Source: Achromobacter arsenitoxydans SY8
GTDB taxonomy: Bacteria; Pseudomonadota; Gammaproteobacteria; Burkholderiales; Burkholderiaceae_B
Direction: 5' to 3'
Assembly (NCBI RefSeq): GCF_000236785.1
Contig: NZ_AGUF01000054.1
Coordinates: forward strand, 1 to 64,000
Length of the DNA stretch: 64,000 bases
Shown here: positions 1 to 8,782 of the stretch, piece by piece
Numbering within the stretch: the stretch's first letter is position 1
Layout: each line of letters starts with the position of its first letter
Notes under the pieces: generated by a model
Told to the model about the DNA's origin: nothing
What the model saw: only the letters and a program-made list of their open reading frames with translations
The model's database searches: none
Translations under genes and position numbers: made by a program

Positions 1-2117
1 CGCTGGTGCTGAGCAACGACAACCGCTACACCGGCGGCACCGTAATCGCCGGCGGCACCCTGGAGGTTTCGCGCGACGCGAACCTGGGCGATGCGGCGGG
101 GGGGCTGACATTCCAGGGCGGCGCGCTGGCCGCGGCGGCCTCCTTCAATACGTCGCGCGCCATCACGCTGGCGCAGAGCGGCAGCTTTGACGTGGCGGCG
201 GGCGCCACGCTGGGACTTGCCGGCACGGTGTCGGGCGGCGGCGACCTGATCAAGCGCGGCGCGGGCACGCTGCGGCTGGGAAATGCGGGCAACGCCTACG
301 GCAACACCTGGATCCAGGCCGGCACGCTGGTCGGCTCGGCAAGTTCGATCCGGGGGAATGTCGTCAACGACGGCGCGCTGGTGTTCGAGCAGGCCGCCGA
401 TGGCGTGTTCGACGGCGCCATTTCCGGCGGCGGGGCGCTCGTCAAGGCTGGCTCCGGCACGCTGGGCCTGAGCGGAGACAGTTCGGGCTTTACCGGCAGC
501 ACCCTCATCCAGGGCGGCAGGCTGGCCACGAACGGCCGCCTGGGCGGTTCGATCAGCATCGGCGCGGGCGGGGTACTGGGCGGCTCGGGCACGGTCGGGT
601 CCGGTGCGGGCTCGGCCATCACGGTTGCCGCGGGCGGCATCCTGTCGCCCGGCAATTCCATCGGCACGCTGACCGTCGACGGCGATCTGGTGGTCGAGCA
701 GGGCGCGCGTTTTGCTGTCGAGACCAATCCCGCGGGCAGCGAGTCGGACCTGGTCCATGTCACGGGCAACGCGACGCTCAATGGCGGCGCCGTGGCGCAT
801 ATCGGCGCCAGCGGCAACTATGATCCGCGCGCCAGCTACACCATCCTGGCGGCGGACGGCAGCTTGTCTGGCCGCTTCGACTCGGTCACGTCCGACTTCG
901 CGTTCCTGACGCCGTCGCTGGCCTACGATTACGGCGCGCGCCGCGTATCGCTGATCCTGGCGCGCAACGAACGGACCATGGCCTCGGCTGCGGCCACGCG
1001 CAACCAGCGCGCGTCGGCGGGCGCCATCGACAGCCTTGGCCTTGCAAGCGGGCATGCGGTCTATGACGCGCTGGTCCAGATGCCGGACGACAGGGGCCTG
1101 CTGCAATCCAGCTTTGATCAGCTGTCGGGCGAAATCCACGCGTCCGCCAAGACGGTGCTGCTGCAGGACAGCCGCTATGTGCGCGACGCCATCGGCGCCC
1201 GCCTAGGGGCGGCGGCGGATAGCGTTGGCGCCGTGTCGGCGCCGGTCCTGACCGCGGCGGGCGACGGCGCGCGGCTGGCCGCCCCGAACACCCGGGGAGC
1301 CGCCGCCTGGCTGCAGGGCATGGGCTCCTGGAGTCATGTGGACGGCGACGGCAACGCCGCCCGGGTCCGCAGTTCGACCGGGGGCTTCCTGATGGGCGTG
1401 GATGCGCCGGTGTCCGAGGCCTGGCGCGTCGGCATGATGGCGGGCTACAGCCGCAGCGATTTCGACGTGCGCGACCGGGCGTCCTCGGGCGACAGCGACA
1501 ACTACCACCTGGGCGCCTATGGCGGCGGCCAGTGGGGCGCGCTGGGCCTGCGCGGCGGCGCGGCCTATAGCTGGCACGACATCGCTACCCGCAGGTCGGT
1601 CTCCATGGCCGGCTTCTCGGATCGCCTGAAGGCCGGTTACGACGGCCGCACGGCGCAGGTGTTCGCGGACCTGAGCTACCGCATTGAAACGCCGTCCGTC
1701 GCGCTTGAACCGTACGCCAACCTGGCCTATGTCAATTTCAGGACGGACGGCTATACCGAAAGCGGCGGCGCGGCCGCGCTGCACGCAAAGGGCCAGACCA
1801 GCGAGACCACGTTCACGACGCTGGGAACGCGCGCCGCAACCCGCTTCGAACTGGGCGGCGCGCAAGCCTCGGCCCGGGGTTCGCTGGGCTGGCGCCACGC
1901 CTTCGGAGACGTCCGGCCGACGGCCACCCAGGCCTATTCGGCGGGCCCTTCCTTTACCGTGGCCGGCGCGCCCATCGCGAAGAACAGCGCGGTGATCGAG
2001 GCCGGGCTGGACATCCAGGTTTCGGGAAACGCCGCCGTCGGACTGTCGTATCAGGGGCAGCTCGCCAGTTCGGCCCAGGACCACGGGGTTCGGGCCAGCG
2101 TCAGCGTCCGCTTCTGA
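1..2117 (+). CDS. Autotransporter (type Va), C-terminal part, 5' truncated by the window edge
   Basis: The reading frame is open to the window edge, so the N-terminal signal peptide and much of the passenger are missing. The first ~250 visible residues are Gly/Ala/Thr-rich beta-helix with repeated GTL and GAGTL turns, typical of passenger-associated beta-strand repeats. Roughly the last 270 residues look like an autotransporter beta-barrel: alternating hydrophobic strands, many Tyr/Gly pairs, and an end in VSVRF, whose terminal Phe is the usual BAM-recognition residue. The barrel inserts in the outer membrane and exports the passenger. I see no protease or adhesin active-site motif in the visible part, so the passenger function is unknown. 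A hairpin follows the stop. The family call is firm; the specific identity (pertactin-like, AidA-like) is not. Confidence 0.9.
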   Translation, partial: LVLSNDNRYTGGTVIAGGTLEVSRDANLGDAAGGLTFQGGALAAAASFNTSRAITLAQSGSFDVAAGATLGLAGTVSGGGDLIKRGAGTLRLGNAGNAYGNTWIQAGTLVGSASSIRGNVVNDGALVFEQAADGVFDGAISGGGALVKAGSGTLGLSGDSSGFTGSTLIQGGRLATNGRLGGSISIGAGGVLGGSGTVGSGAGSAITVAAGGILSPGNSIGTLTVDGDLVVEQGARFAVETNPAGSESDLVHVTGNATLNGGAVAHIGASGNYDPRASYTILAADGSLSGRFDSVTSDFAFLTPSLAYDYGARRVSLILARNERTMASAAATRNQRASAGAIDSLGLASGHAVYDALVQMPDDRGLLQSSFDQLSGEIHASAKTVLLQDSRYVRDAIGARLGAAADSVGAVSAPVLTAAGDGARLAAPNTRGAAAWLQGMGSWSHVDGDGNAARVRSSTGGFLMGVDAPVSEAWRVGMMAGYSRSDFDVRDRASSGDSDNYHLGAYGGGQWGALGLRGGAAYSWHDIATRRSVSMAGFSDRLKAGYDGRTAQVFADLSYRIETPSVALEPYANLAYVNFRTDGYTESGGAAALHAKGQTSETTFTTLGTRAATRFELGGAQASARGSLGWRHAFGDVRPTATQAYSAGPSFTVAGAPIAKNSAVIEAGLDIQVSGNAAVGLSYQGQLASSAQDHGVRASVSVRF

Positions 2118-2146
2118 AAAAGAAAAGCCGCCCGTCGCCGGGCGGC
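2117..2146 (-). terminator. Rho-independent terminator of the phnDCEE operon (minus strand)
   Basis: An 8-bp stem, GCCGCCCG (2127-2134) and CGGGCGGC (2139-2146), closes a TCGC loop. Read on the minus strand it is followed by a T-rich run (TTTTCTTTTT, 2117-2126). It lies 30 bases past the last permease stop. It may also serve the convergent autotransporter gene, but on the plus strand the T run is missing. Confidence 0.8.
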
Positions 2147-2175
2147 CCAAGGGGAAAGCAGGTCGGCGCAGCGCG

Positions 2176-3000
2176 TCAGAGGATGCGCTTGCGGGCCTGG
2201 GTAATGATGATCTCCGCCAGCACGACCACGCCGAAGATGGCGGCCAGCACCAGCGCCACGCGGTCCCACTGGAACAGGTTCAGCGCCGTGTCCAGGGCCA
2301 TGCCGATGCCGCCCGCGCCGACCAGCCCCAGCACGGCCGATTCTCGCACGTTGATGTCCCAGCGCAGCAGCACGATGGACCAGAACGCCGGGCGGATCTG
2401 CGGCCAGTAGGCATACCAGATCACCGAGGCCTTGCTGGCGCCGGTCGCGGTCACGGCCTCGATCGGGCCGCGCTGCGCTTCTTCGATGGCTTCGCCCACC
2501 AGCTTGCCGACGAAGCCGATGGAGCGGAACGCGATGGCCAGCGTGCCGGCCAGCGCCCCGGGGCCAAAGATGGCGATGAACAACAGGGCCCACACCAGCG
2601 AGTTGACCGACCGGCTGGATACCAGGATCAGCCGGGCCAGCATGTTGATCGTCTTGCTGGGCGTGAGGTTGTTGGCCGCCAGCAGGCCCACCGGCACGGC
2701 CATGATCACCGACAGGATGGTGCCCAGCGTGGCGATGTGCAGCGTTTCGATCAGCGCGTTGTGCACGCCGTCCGGGTAGTAGGCCCAGTCGATCGGCCAC
2801 ATGCGCCGGAACAGATCGGCCATCTGCTCGGGGGCGTCGTACAGAAACTCCGGTATGACCTCCACGCCGCGGATCGCCTGCACGATGGCGGCCACGACCA
2901 GCAGGTACAGCGCAAAGCGCAGCAGGCGCTGGCCCATGCTGTAGCGCTGCCAGACGCGCGGCTGGCCGGCGGGGTTCAAGGGGGAAACGTGGGCGTTCAT
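2176..3000 (-). CDS. phnE: Phosphonate-type ABC transporter permease (second of two PhnE)
   Basis: A 274-residue inner-membrane permease, the usual PhnE length. About six hydrophobic segments are visible. A conserved EAA-type cytoplasmic loop (EAVTATGASKASVIWYAYWP) would dock on the PhnC ATPase, and the GLVGAGGIG motif near residue 230 is characteristic of PhnE. Its ATG overlaps the stop of the upstream permease by 4 bases (ATGA), implying translational coupling. It is the last gene of the phnD-phnC-phnE-phnE operon and is followed by a terminator. The paired permeases probably form a heterodimer. The transported substrate (phosphonate, phosphite or phosphate ester) cannot be read from the permease. 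Confidence 0.93.
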   Translation of the reverse strand: MNAHVSPLNPAGQPRVWQRYSMGQRLLRFALYLLVVAAIVQAIRGVEVIPEFLYDAPEQMADLFRRMWPIDWAYYPDGVHNALIETLHIATLGTILSVIMAVPVGLLAANNLTPSKTINMLARLILVSSRSVNSLVWALLFIAIFGPGALAGTLAIAFRSIGFVGKLVGEAIEEAQRGPIEAVTATGASKASVIWYAYWPQIRPAFWSIVLLRWDINVRESAVLGLVGAGGIGMALDTALNLFQWDRVALVLAAIFGVVVLAEIIITQARKRIL

Positions 3001-3893
3001 TCGTCCACCTCCGCCTTGCGCGCCGCCGTCGGCTTGCTGGTGCCCACGCCGCGCGCGCCGGCGAAGCGGCTCTGCAGGATGCGGTCGAAGCCCAGGTTGT
3101 CCAGGAACACCGCCCGCACGAAGCCGGCCAGGATTTCACCCAGCATGATGATGGCGATCAGGGTCAGCAGGATGGCGCTGACGAAGTCGTAATCGAAGCG
3201 CTGGAAGGCCGAGAACAGGGTGCCGCCCACGCCGCCCGCGCCCACGATCCCCACCATGGTGGAGTTGCGCAGGTTCGAGTCGAACTGGTAGGTGGCGAAG
3301 CCGATGAAGCGGGCAAACACCTGCGGCAGCACGCCGAACACGATGACGTTGGCGAACGACGCGCCGGTGGCGCGCACCGCTTCCACCTGCTTGAGCGAGA
3401 TCTCCTCGATGGCCTCGGTGAAGAGCTTGCCGATGAAGCCGATGGACGCGACGGTCAGCGCCAGGATGCCGGCCAGCGCGCCAAAGCCCACGGCCTTGAC
3501 GAACAGGATGGCGACGATGACCGGGTGCAGCGCGCGGCACAGCGCGACCAGCGAGCGCGCGGGCCAGGAGATCCACGCGGGCATCAGGTTGCGCGCGCCG
3601 AGCAGGCCGACGGGCAGGGCCAGGATAATGCCCAGCACCGACGCCAGGACCGCGATTTCCAGGCTTTCCGCGATGCCCTTCCACAAGGTGGCGGGCTTCT
3701 CGAAGTTGGGCGGGAACATGCGCGCAAGAAACGTCGACGCGTGTCCCATGCCGGATTCGAAGCGCGTCCAGCTGAAGTCGAGCTGCGCGCCGGCATACAG
3801 GGTGTAGAGCACCAGCAGCAGCACGCCGGCCTTGGCGCGCCCCGACATGGCGAAGGGGCGATGGGCGCCCCGCGGTTGCATCATTCCAGCCAA
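2997..3893 (-). CDS. phnE: Phosphonate-type ABC transporter permease (first of two PhnE)
   Basis: A 298-residue permease with N-terminal transmembrane segments, an EAA loop ([20 protein letters not shown]) and a [10 protein letters not shown] motif as in its partner downstream. The chosen start is a TTG at 3893, because a GGAGG stands six bases before it. ATG codons at 3884 and 3881 are alternatives, and 3884 would give a neat 4-base overlap with phnC. The gene overlaps phnC at its start and the second permease at its end. The C-terminal ~25 residues after the last membrane segment are charged and cytoplasmic. With the second permease and PhnC it should form the membrane part of the importer. 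Confidence 0.92.
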   Translation of the reverse strand: MAGMMQPRGAHRPFAMSGRAKAGVLLLVLYTLYAGAQLDFSWTRFESGMGHASTFLARMFPPNFEKPATLWKGIAESLEIAVLASVLGIILALPVGLLGARNLMPAWISWPARSLVALCRALHPVIVAILFVKAVGFGALAGILALTVASIGFIGKLFTEAIEEISLKQVEAVRATGASFANVIVFGVLPQVFARFIGFATYQFDSNLRNSTMVGIVGAGGVGGTLFSAFQRFDYDFVSAILLTLIAIIMLGEILAGFVRAVFLDNLGFDRILQSRFAGARGVGTSKPTAARKAEVDE

Positions 3894-4651
3894 GACTCGC
3901 CTCCGTAGATGGTCTTGAGCATGGTCGCGTCCAGGCCCTGGCCGTCGCCGTCATACACCACGTGGCCGCCCGACATGCCGACGATGCGCGTGGCGTAGCG
4001 GCGGGCCAGTTCGACGTCGTGGATGTTGACGATAACGGGGATGCCGGTGGCGCTGCCCTGCGCGGACAGCAGCTCCATGATCTCGACGGAGGTCTTGGGA
4101 TCCAGCGAGGACGTGGGCTCGTCGGCCAGCAGCAGTTGGGGGCGCTGCATCAGCGCGCGGGCGATGCCCACGCGCTGGCGCTGGCCGCCCGACAGCGCGT
4201 CGGCGCGCTGGTCGGCGAACCCGGCCAGGCCGACGGTGTCCAGCAGCTTGTAGGCGTGCTCGATGTCCTCGGGTTCGAAGCGGCGCATCCACGCCTTCAC
4301 GGCCGAGGTATAGCCCAGCCGTCCGGTCAGCAGGTTTTCCATCACGGTCAGGCGTTCGACCAGGTTGTATTCCTGGAACACCATGCCGATGCGGCGGCGC
4401 GCGCGGCGCAGCGACGCGCCGCGCACGTGCGCCAGGTCCACGGAACCGTCCTGAGACTGCAGCACGATCTCACCCTTGGTGGGTTCGATCAACCGGTTGA
4501 TGCAGCGCAGGAGCGTGCTTTTCCCGGTGCCCGAAGGACCGATGATGGCGGTGAGCCCCTGCCCGGCGATCTGCAGGTCGATGCCGTTGAGTACCGGCCG
4601 GCCGGCCCGGTATTCCTTGACCAGGCCGGAAATGCGTAGCGACGTCGTCAT
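3881..4651 (-). CDS. phnC: Phosphonate-type ABC transporter ATP-binding protein
   Basis: A 256-residue ABC ATPase that powers import through the two PhnE proteins. Walker A is GPSGTGKST near residue 40, the signature is [15 protein letters not shown] near residue 155, and Walker B is [13 protein letters not shown], with a switch histidine in NIHDVELAR. The length and the [20 protein letters not shown] stretch match PhnC rather than other ABC ATPases. The gene starts 6 bases after the phnD stop and its end overlaps the first permease. No clear Shine-Dalgarno is visible, so it probably depends on coupling to phnD translation. Confidence 0.95.
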   Translation of the reverse strand: MTTSLRISGLVKEYRAGRPVLNGIDLQIAGQGLTAIIGPSGTGKSTLLRCINRLIEPTKGEIVLQSQDGSVDLAHVRGASLRRARRRIGMVFQEYNLVERLTVMENLLTGRLGYTSAVKAWMRRFEPEDIEHAYKLLDTVGLAGFADQRADALSGGQRQRVGIARALMQRPQLLLADEPTSSLDPKTSVEIMELLSAQGSATGIPVIVNIHDVELARRYATRIVGMSGGHVVYDGDGQGLDATMLKTIYGGESWLE

Positions 4652-4657
4652 GCTGGA

Positions 4658-5656
4658 TTACTTCTTGCTCTTGGCGGATTCGCGGTCGTAGGCGGCGCGG
4701 TTGAAGCTTTCGCCGCCGGATTCGGCGACCTGGCGGACGATGGCCCAGTCCTTCTGGTAGGTCACCGGATAGAAGCGGTCGGCGCCGTCGAAGGCCTTGG
4801 ACATTTCCGCGGGGAAGCGGTAGTCGTAGAAGCACTTGAGCATCTGGTCGCGGAATTTCGGCTCCAGGTCGTGCGCGTAGGCGAACGACGAGGTCGGGAA
4901 TTTCTCGCTGGTGTAGATCACGCGGAAGTCGGCTTCCTTGACCTGGCCGCGTTCGACCATGCGCTTGAACACGTCGGACGCCACGGCGGCAGCGTCGTAG
5001 TCGCCGGAGTTCACGCCCATGACGGACTGGTCGTGCTTGCCCGAGAAGATGACCTTGTAGTCCTTGTCGGGCGTCAGGCCTTCCTTGGGGAACAGCGCCA
5101 CGGGCGCCATGTGGCCGGAGTTGGACGAGGGCGCGGTGTGCGCGAGCTTCTTGCCCTTCAGGTCAGTCAGCTTCTGGTAGGGGCTGTCTTTCTTGACGAT
5201 GACGATCAGGTTGTAGCCCTGGAAGCCGTCGGCGTAGCCCTTGACCGCGAACGGCACGGCGCCGGCGATGTTCACGGCGAAGGCGGTGGGCCCCGTCGAG
5301 AAGCCGCCCACGTGCAGGCGGCCCGAGCGCATGGCTTCGATTTCGGCCGCGTTGCTCTGCACCTGGTAGAACACCACGCGCTTGCCCGTGCATTCGGACA
5401 GGTGCTTGGTGAAGGGCTTGAAGATGTCTTCATAGACCGCCGGATCTTCCACCGGGGTGTAGGTGAACACCAGCGTGGACGGCGTCTTGAGCTTGGACGC
5501 GTCGGTCGGCGTGTCGGCGACCAGGTCCTTGTTCGAGTCGCAGTACATCTGGTCGAGATCGCCGCGGTTGGAGCAGGTGTCGGCGGCCTGGGCGGCGGAT
5601 GCTCCGAAAGCGAAGGCGGCCAGCGTGGCCGCTTGCAAAAGACGCAAGGCTTGCAT
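4658..5656 (-). CDS. phnD: Phosphate/phosphonate ABC transporter periplasmic binding protein
   Basis: A 332-residue secreted binding protein. The start at 5656 is preceded by AGGAGA at good spacing and gives a clean Sec signal peptide (hydrophobic core, then ASAAQA). A longer in-frame start 17 codons upstream lacks these features. The PhnD-family fold is shown by YTPVEDPAVYEDIFKPF near the N-terminus, the anion-binding SNSGHMAP segment, and HDQSVMGVNSGDYDAAAVAS. It is the first gene of the phnD-phnC-phnE-phnE operon. The upstream 146 bases contain a T-tract array that may hold the promoter and regulator sites. The ligand cannot be told from sequence alone: phosphonates, phosphite and phosphate esters are all known for this family. 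Confidence 0.93.
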   Translation of the reverse strand: MQALRLLQAATLAAFAFGASAAQAADTCSNRGDLDQMYCDSNKDLVADTPTDASKLKTPSTLVFTYTPVEDPAVYEDIFKPFTKHLSECTGKRVVFYQVQSNAAEIEAMRSGRLHVGGFSTGPTAFAVNIAGAVPFAVKGYADGFQGYNLIVIVKKDSPYQKLTDLKGKKLAHTAPSSNSGHMAPVALFPKEGLTPDKDYKVIFSGKHDQSVMGVNSGDYDAAAVASDVFKRMVERGQVKEADFRVIYTSEKFPTSSFAYAHDLEPKFRDQMLKCFYDYRFPAEMSKAFDGADRFYPVTYQKDWAIVRQVAESGGESFNRAAYDRESAKSKK

Positions 5657-5740
5657 CGTGTGTCTCCTGTTGTAGGTATGAATTGAATCTTTGCTGAATT
5701 CAAACACACAACTAGGGACGGCACACCTGGGAAAGTCCCT

Positions 5741-5790
5741 GCCTTTGTTTTCGTCTTTTGTTCGCTTTGTTCGCTTTATTTTCGTTTTTG
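5741..5790. promoter_or_regulatory. Phased T-tract/TTCG repeats upstream of phnD
   Basis: Between the IclR stop and the phnD start lies a run of T-tracts broken by CG steps. TTCG or TTCGC recurs at about 5750, 5761, 5770 and 5781, spaced 9-11 bases, close to one helical turn. On the phnD strand this reads as repeated GCGAACAAA-like units. Such phasing can bend DNA or present repeated regulator half-sites. The function is inferred from position only. Confidence 0.4.
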
Positions 5791-5802
5791 CGCGAAGTGC
5801 GT

Positions 5803-6615
5803 TCAGCCCCGGAAGCCCAGCTTATGGGAGATTTCCTGTGCGCAGGCCAGCAGCGGACGCGCGATCGCGCCGTCCCAGGACACGTCGAACAGCCCGGTCG
5901 GGCCCAGGCTGGTCAGCGCAAGCACGATGCCGCCCGTGTTGTCGAACACGGGCACCGACAGCGCGTCGACGCCAGGCAGCGGATTGCCCAGCGCGCGCGC
6001 CATGCCGTGTACGCGGATGTCGGCAAGCTGCGCCTCGATGTTGGCGCGCGACGCCTTGCGCGGCGGCGGCACGCTGGCGATGACGGCCGTGTCGCCTTCC
6101 TCGCGCGCAATGTAGTGCTCGCTGACCTTGGGCGGCAGCCAGGCGGCAAACACCAGCCCCGTGGCGGTATGCAGCATGGACATCACCGTGCCCTTGCGCA
6201 TGTTCACGTGGACCGGGTAGCTGGCTTCGGTCATGTGGATCATGGTGGGGCCGTGCGAGCCCAGCACCGCGATGCCCAGCGTGTGGCCGATTTCCGACTG
6301 CAGCTTGGCGATCTCGGGCATGGCGATGCGCACCGGGTCCAGGCGCTGCAGGCTTACCAGGCCCATCTGCAGGGCGAAGGGGCCCAGCTCGTATTGGCCG
6401 GTGGCGGCGTCCTGCTGCACCAGCCCCACGCGGATGAAGCTGACCAGGTAGGGGTGCGCCTTGGCGGACGTCATGCCCGCGCCGGCCGCCAGGTCGCGCA
6501 GGGTCAGGGGCTTGCCGGCGTCGACCAGCGCAGCCAGCAGCGGCACGCCCACCTCGATGGACTGGATGCTGCGGCGGCCGTCGTTGGCGGGCGCAGCGGT
6601 CTTGGAAGTAGCCAC
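5803..6615 (-). CDS. IclR-family transcriptional regulator
   Basis: A 270-residue IclR regulator. The N-terminal winged helix (RSIQSIEVGVPLLAALVDAG, then TLRDLAAGAGMTSAKAHPYL) precedes a C-terminal GAF-like effector domain of about 170 residues. The chosen start is a GTG at 6615, 13 bases after the stop of the upstream HAD gene. A longer frame back to 6705 would run into that gene and adds an atypical Pro/Arg-rich leader. It lies between the HAD phosphatase and the phnDCEE operon on the same strand, so it probably controls one or both. The effector is unknown, perhaps the transported organophosphate or its product. Confidence 0.88.
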   Translation of the reverse strand: MATSKTAAPANDGRRSIQSIEVGVPLLAALVDAGKPLTLRDLAAGAGMTSAKAHPYLVSFIRVGLVQQDAATGQYELGPFALQMGLVSLQRLDPVRIAMPEIAKLQSEIGHTLGIAVLGSHGPTMIHMTEASYPVHVNMRKGTVMSMLHTATGLVFAAWLPPKVSEHYIAREEGDTAVIASVPPPRKASRANIEAQLADIRVHGMARALGNPLPGVDALSVPVFDNTGGIVLALTSLGPTGLFDVSWDGAIARPLLACAQEISHKLGFRG

Positions 6616-6628
6616 GTTGGGTAGGACC

Positions 6629-7447
6629 TCAGGCCGTCTGGACTTGGGATGCCTGGCGGGCGGCGAGCAGGCGGTCGACCATTTCGACGAAGCCGGCGCC
6701 GCCATGGAAGGCGGCCACGAACGCGGGGCGGTGCGTCAGGCGATGCAGTTGCGCCTGGATGTTGGCCACGCCGACCGAGATCGGGAAGTAGGCGAACATC
6801 GGCTCGTCATTGGGCGAGTCGCCGATGAAGAGCGTGCTGTCCAGGGCCGTTGCCACGTCCGCGCCGAATTCGCGCTGGAACATGGTGCGGGTCATCGTGA
6901 GCTTGTCGTAGTCGCCGAACCAGCCGTTGACGTGGATGGAACTGACCTTGGCCTGCGCGCCGGCGTCCTGGAAGATCTGGACGATGCGGCTGATCGCCTC
7001 GTCGGGCAGGGCGGGCACGTCCTCGCAGAAGTCGATGGCCAGGTCGGCCACGCGGTAGTCCTGGTCGCTGGCGACGGCGCTGCCCGGCACCTCGGCCAGC
7101 ACGCGGTCGCGGATGGCGTCCAGGCGTTTGCGGCTTTCCTGGCGCGACGCCGCGTCGGTCCAGTAATGTGTGGTCATGCGGCGGGCCTGACGGTCGTAGG
7201 CGTAGTAGAAAGCGCCGTTCTCGCCGACCACGGCGCGCACCGGCCACATGCGGGCGATGTGGTCGCACCAGCCGGCCGGGCGGCCGGTGATCGGCACGAC
7301 CTGGATGCCAGCCTGTTCCAGGCGTTCCAGCGCCGCGTATGCGTCCGCCGGCAGGCGTCCGTCGGTGGTCAGCGTGTCGTCGATGTCGGTCAGGACGACG
7401 CGGACGGCCGCGGCGACGTTCAAAGGCATGGCCGCAAGGGCTTGCAT
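6629..7447 (-). CDS. HAD-superfamily (type IIB) phosphatase
   Basis: A 272-residue cytoplasmic HAD hydrolase with motif I LTDIDDTLT near residue 20, motif II ITGRPAGW, a lysine-bearing YDKLTM segment and motif IV GDSPNDEPMF. The C2-type cap between motifs II and III places it with the Cof/sucrose-phosphatase/phosphomannomutase-like IIB group, which dephosphorylates sugar phosphates and small phosphate esters. The start at 7447 follows an AAGGA. It is upstream of iclR and phnDCEE on the same strand, with a 13-base gap to iclR. I infer that it removes phosphate from the imported compound or a derivative. The exact substrate is unknown. Confidence 0.87.
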   Translation of the reverse strand: MQALAAMPLNVAAAVRVVLTDIDDTLTTDGRLPADAYAALERLEQAGIQVVPITGRPAGWCDHIARMWPVRAVVGENGAFYYAYDRQARRMTTHYWTDAASRQESRKRLDAIRDRVLAEVPGSAVASDQDYRVADLAIDFCEDVPALPDEAISRIVQIFQDAGAQAKVSSIHVNGWFGDYDKLTMTRTMFQREFGADVATALDSTLFIGDSPNDEPMFAYFPISVGVANIQAQLHRLTHRPAFVAAFHGGAGFVEMVDRLLAARQASQVQTA

Positions 7448-7596
7448 GAGGTTTTTCCTTGGTTTTCTAAGGGGGATCTCCGGGCGAAAGTTTAACCGGA
7501 TGCCCTCTTTCGGACGGGGCCGTCGGGGGCCAATAGGGGTTCCGCCTCCAGGGGCGCTAAAATCCGGGCTTTCCCGCCTGGTTTACGTGTCACGCC

Positions 7597-8772
7597 ATGT
7601 CCGTCCAGTTGTCCTCCTTGCCCGGCTCCGAGCCGGAATCCTTCGGCATCGCTTCGGTTGCCGAGATCATCGCCGAGCTGCGCGCCGGCCGTATCGTCAT
7701 CCTGGTTGACGAAGAAGACCGCGAAAACGAGGGCGACCTCGTCATGGCCGCCGAATTCGTCACGCCCGACGCCATCAACTTCATGGTCACCCACGGCCGC
7801 GGCCTGGTGTGCCTGACCCTGACCGAGGAACGCTGCCGCCAGCTTGAGCTGCCCATGATGGCCGCCCGCAACGGCACGCGCTACGGCACCAATTTCACGC
7901 AGTCCATCGAAGCCGCCGAAGGCGTCGAGACCGGCATTTCGGCCGCCGACCGCGCCCGCACCATCCAGGTGGCGGTGGCGCGCGACGCCAAGCCGTCCGA
8001 CCTGGTCCAGCCCGGCCACATCTTCCCCGTGCGCGCCGTGCCCGGCGGCGTGCTGGTGCGCGCCGGCCACACCGAGGCCGGCTGCGACCTGACGGCCATG
8101 GCCGGCCTGACGCCCGCCGCCGTCATCTGCGAAATCCTCAAGCCCGACGGCACCATGGCTCGTCTGCCCGACCTGGTGGAATTCGCCCGCCAGCACGGCC
8201 TGAAGATCGGCACCATCGCCGACCTGATCCAATACCGCAGCGAACACGAATCCATCGTCAAGCGCGTGGGCAAGCGTTCCATGCAGACAGCCTGGGGCAC
8301 CTTCGAGGCCGTCGCCTACGAAGACGCCGCCACCGGCTCCGCCCATTTGGCGCTGGTGCATGGTAATGTGACTCCCGACGCCGAGACGCTGGTGCGCGTG
8401 CACGAGCCGGCGTCCGTGCTGGACGTGCTGGATACCGGCGCCAGTCCGCACAGCTGGGGCGTGGCCCAGGCGCTGCAGGCCATTGCCGCCGCCCCGGCCG
8501 GCGTGCTCGTGCTGATGAACTGCCAGTCTTCCACGGAACACCTGTTTGGCCAGATTGCCGGTTGGAACGACCCGAAGGCCCAGTCCAATCCCGCCAACGC
8601 CGACCGTTTCGGCCTGCGCACCTACGGGATCGGCGCCCAGATTCTGCGCGACCTGAACGTGGGCCAGATGAAGCTGCTGGCCCGGCCGCGCAAGATGCCC
8701 AGCATGGCGGGCTTTTCGCTCACCATTACGGGTTACGATTGCGACCCGCTGAATACTCCCGCAACACACTGA
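7597..8772 (+). CDS. ribB: 3,4-dihydroxy-2-butanone-4-phosphate synthase with degenerate GTP cyclohydrolase II-like domain
   Basis: A 391-residue two-domain protein of riboflavin synthesis. The N-terminal half is an intact DHBP synthase: [10 protein letters not shown] at residues 38-47, [14 protein letters not shown], and the conserved THGRGLVCL. The C-terminal half aligns with GTP cyclohydrolase II, but the zinc-cysteine motif (SECLTGD followed by RCDCG in active enzymes) is replaced by HEPASVLD and SPHSWG. None of the three metal cysteines remains, so the domain should not hydrolyse GTP. Such RibBX-type fusions are known from other proteobacteria. It makes the four-carbon unit from ribulose 5-phosphate for RibH, encoded 10 bases downstream. 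No FMN riboswitch is visible in the 149-base leader. Confidence 0.93.
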   Translation: MSVQLSSLPGSEPESFGIASVAEIIAELRAGRIVILVDEEDRENEGDLVMAAEFVTPDAINFMVTHGRGLVCLTLTEERCRQLELPMMAARNGTRYGTNFTQSIEAAEGVETGISAADRARTIQVAVARDAKPSDLVQPGHIFPVRAVPGGVLVRAGHTEAGCDLTAMAGLTPAAVICEILKPDGTMARLPDLVEFARQHGLKIGTIADLIQYRSEHESIVKRVGKRSMQTAWGTFEAVAYEDAATGSAHLALVHGNVTPDAETLVRVHEPASVLDVLDTGASPHSWGVAQALQAIAAAPAGVLVLMNCQSSTEHLFGQIAGWNDPKAQSNPANADRFGLRTYGIGAQILRDLNVGQMKLLARPRKMPSMAGFSLTITGYDCDPLNTPATH

Positions 8773-8782
8773 AGGCCGACAC

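Noticed and set aside
7448-7596. FMN riboswitch upstream of ribB
   Set aside because: No RFN-type conserved blocks are visible in the leader.
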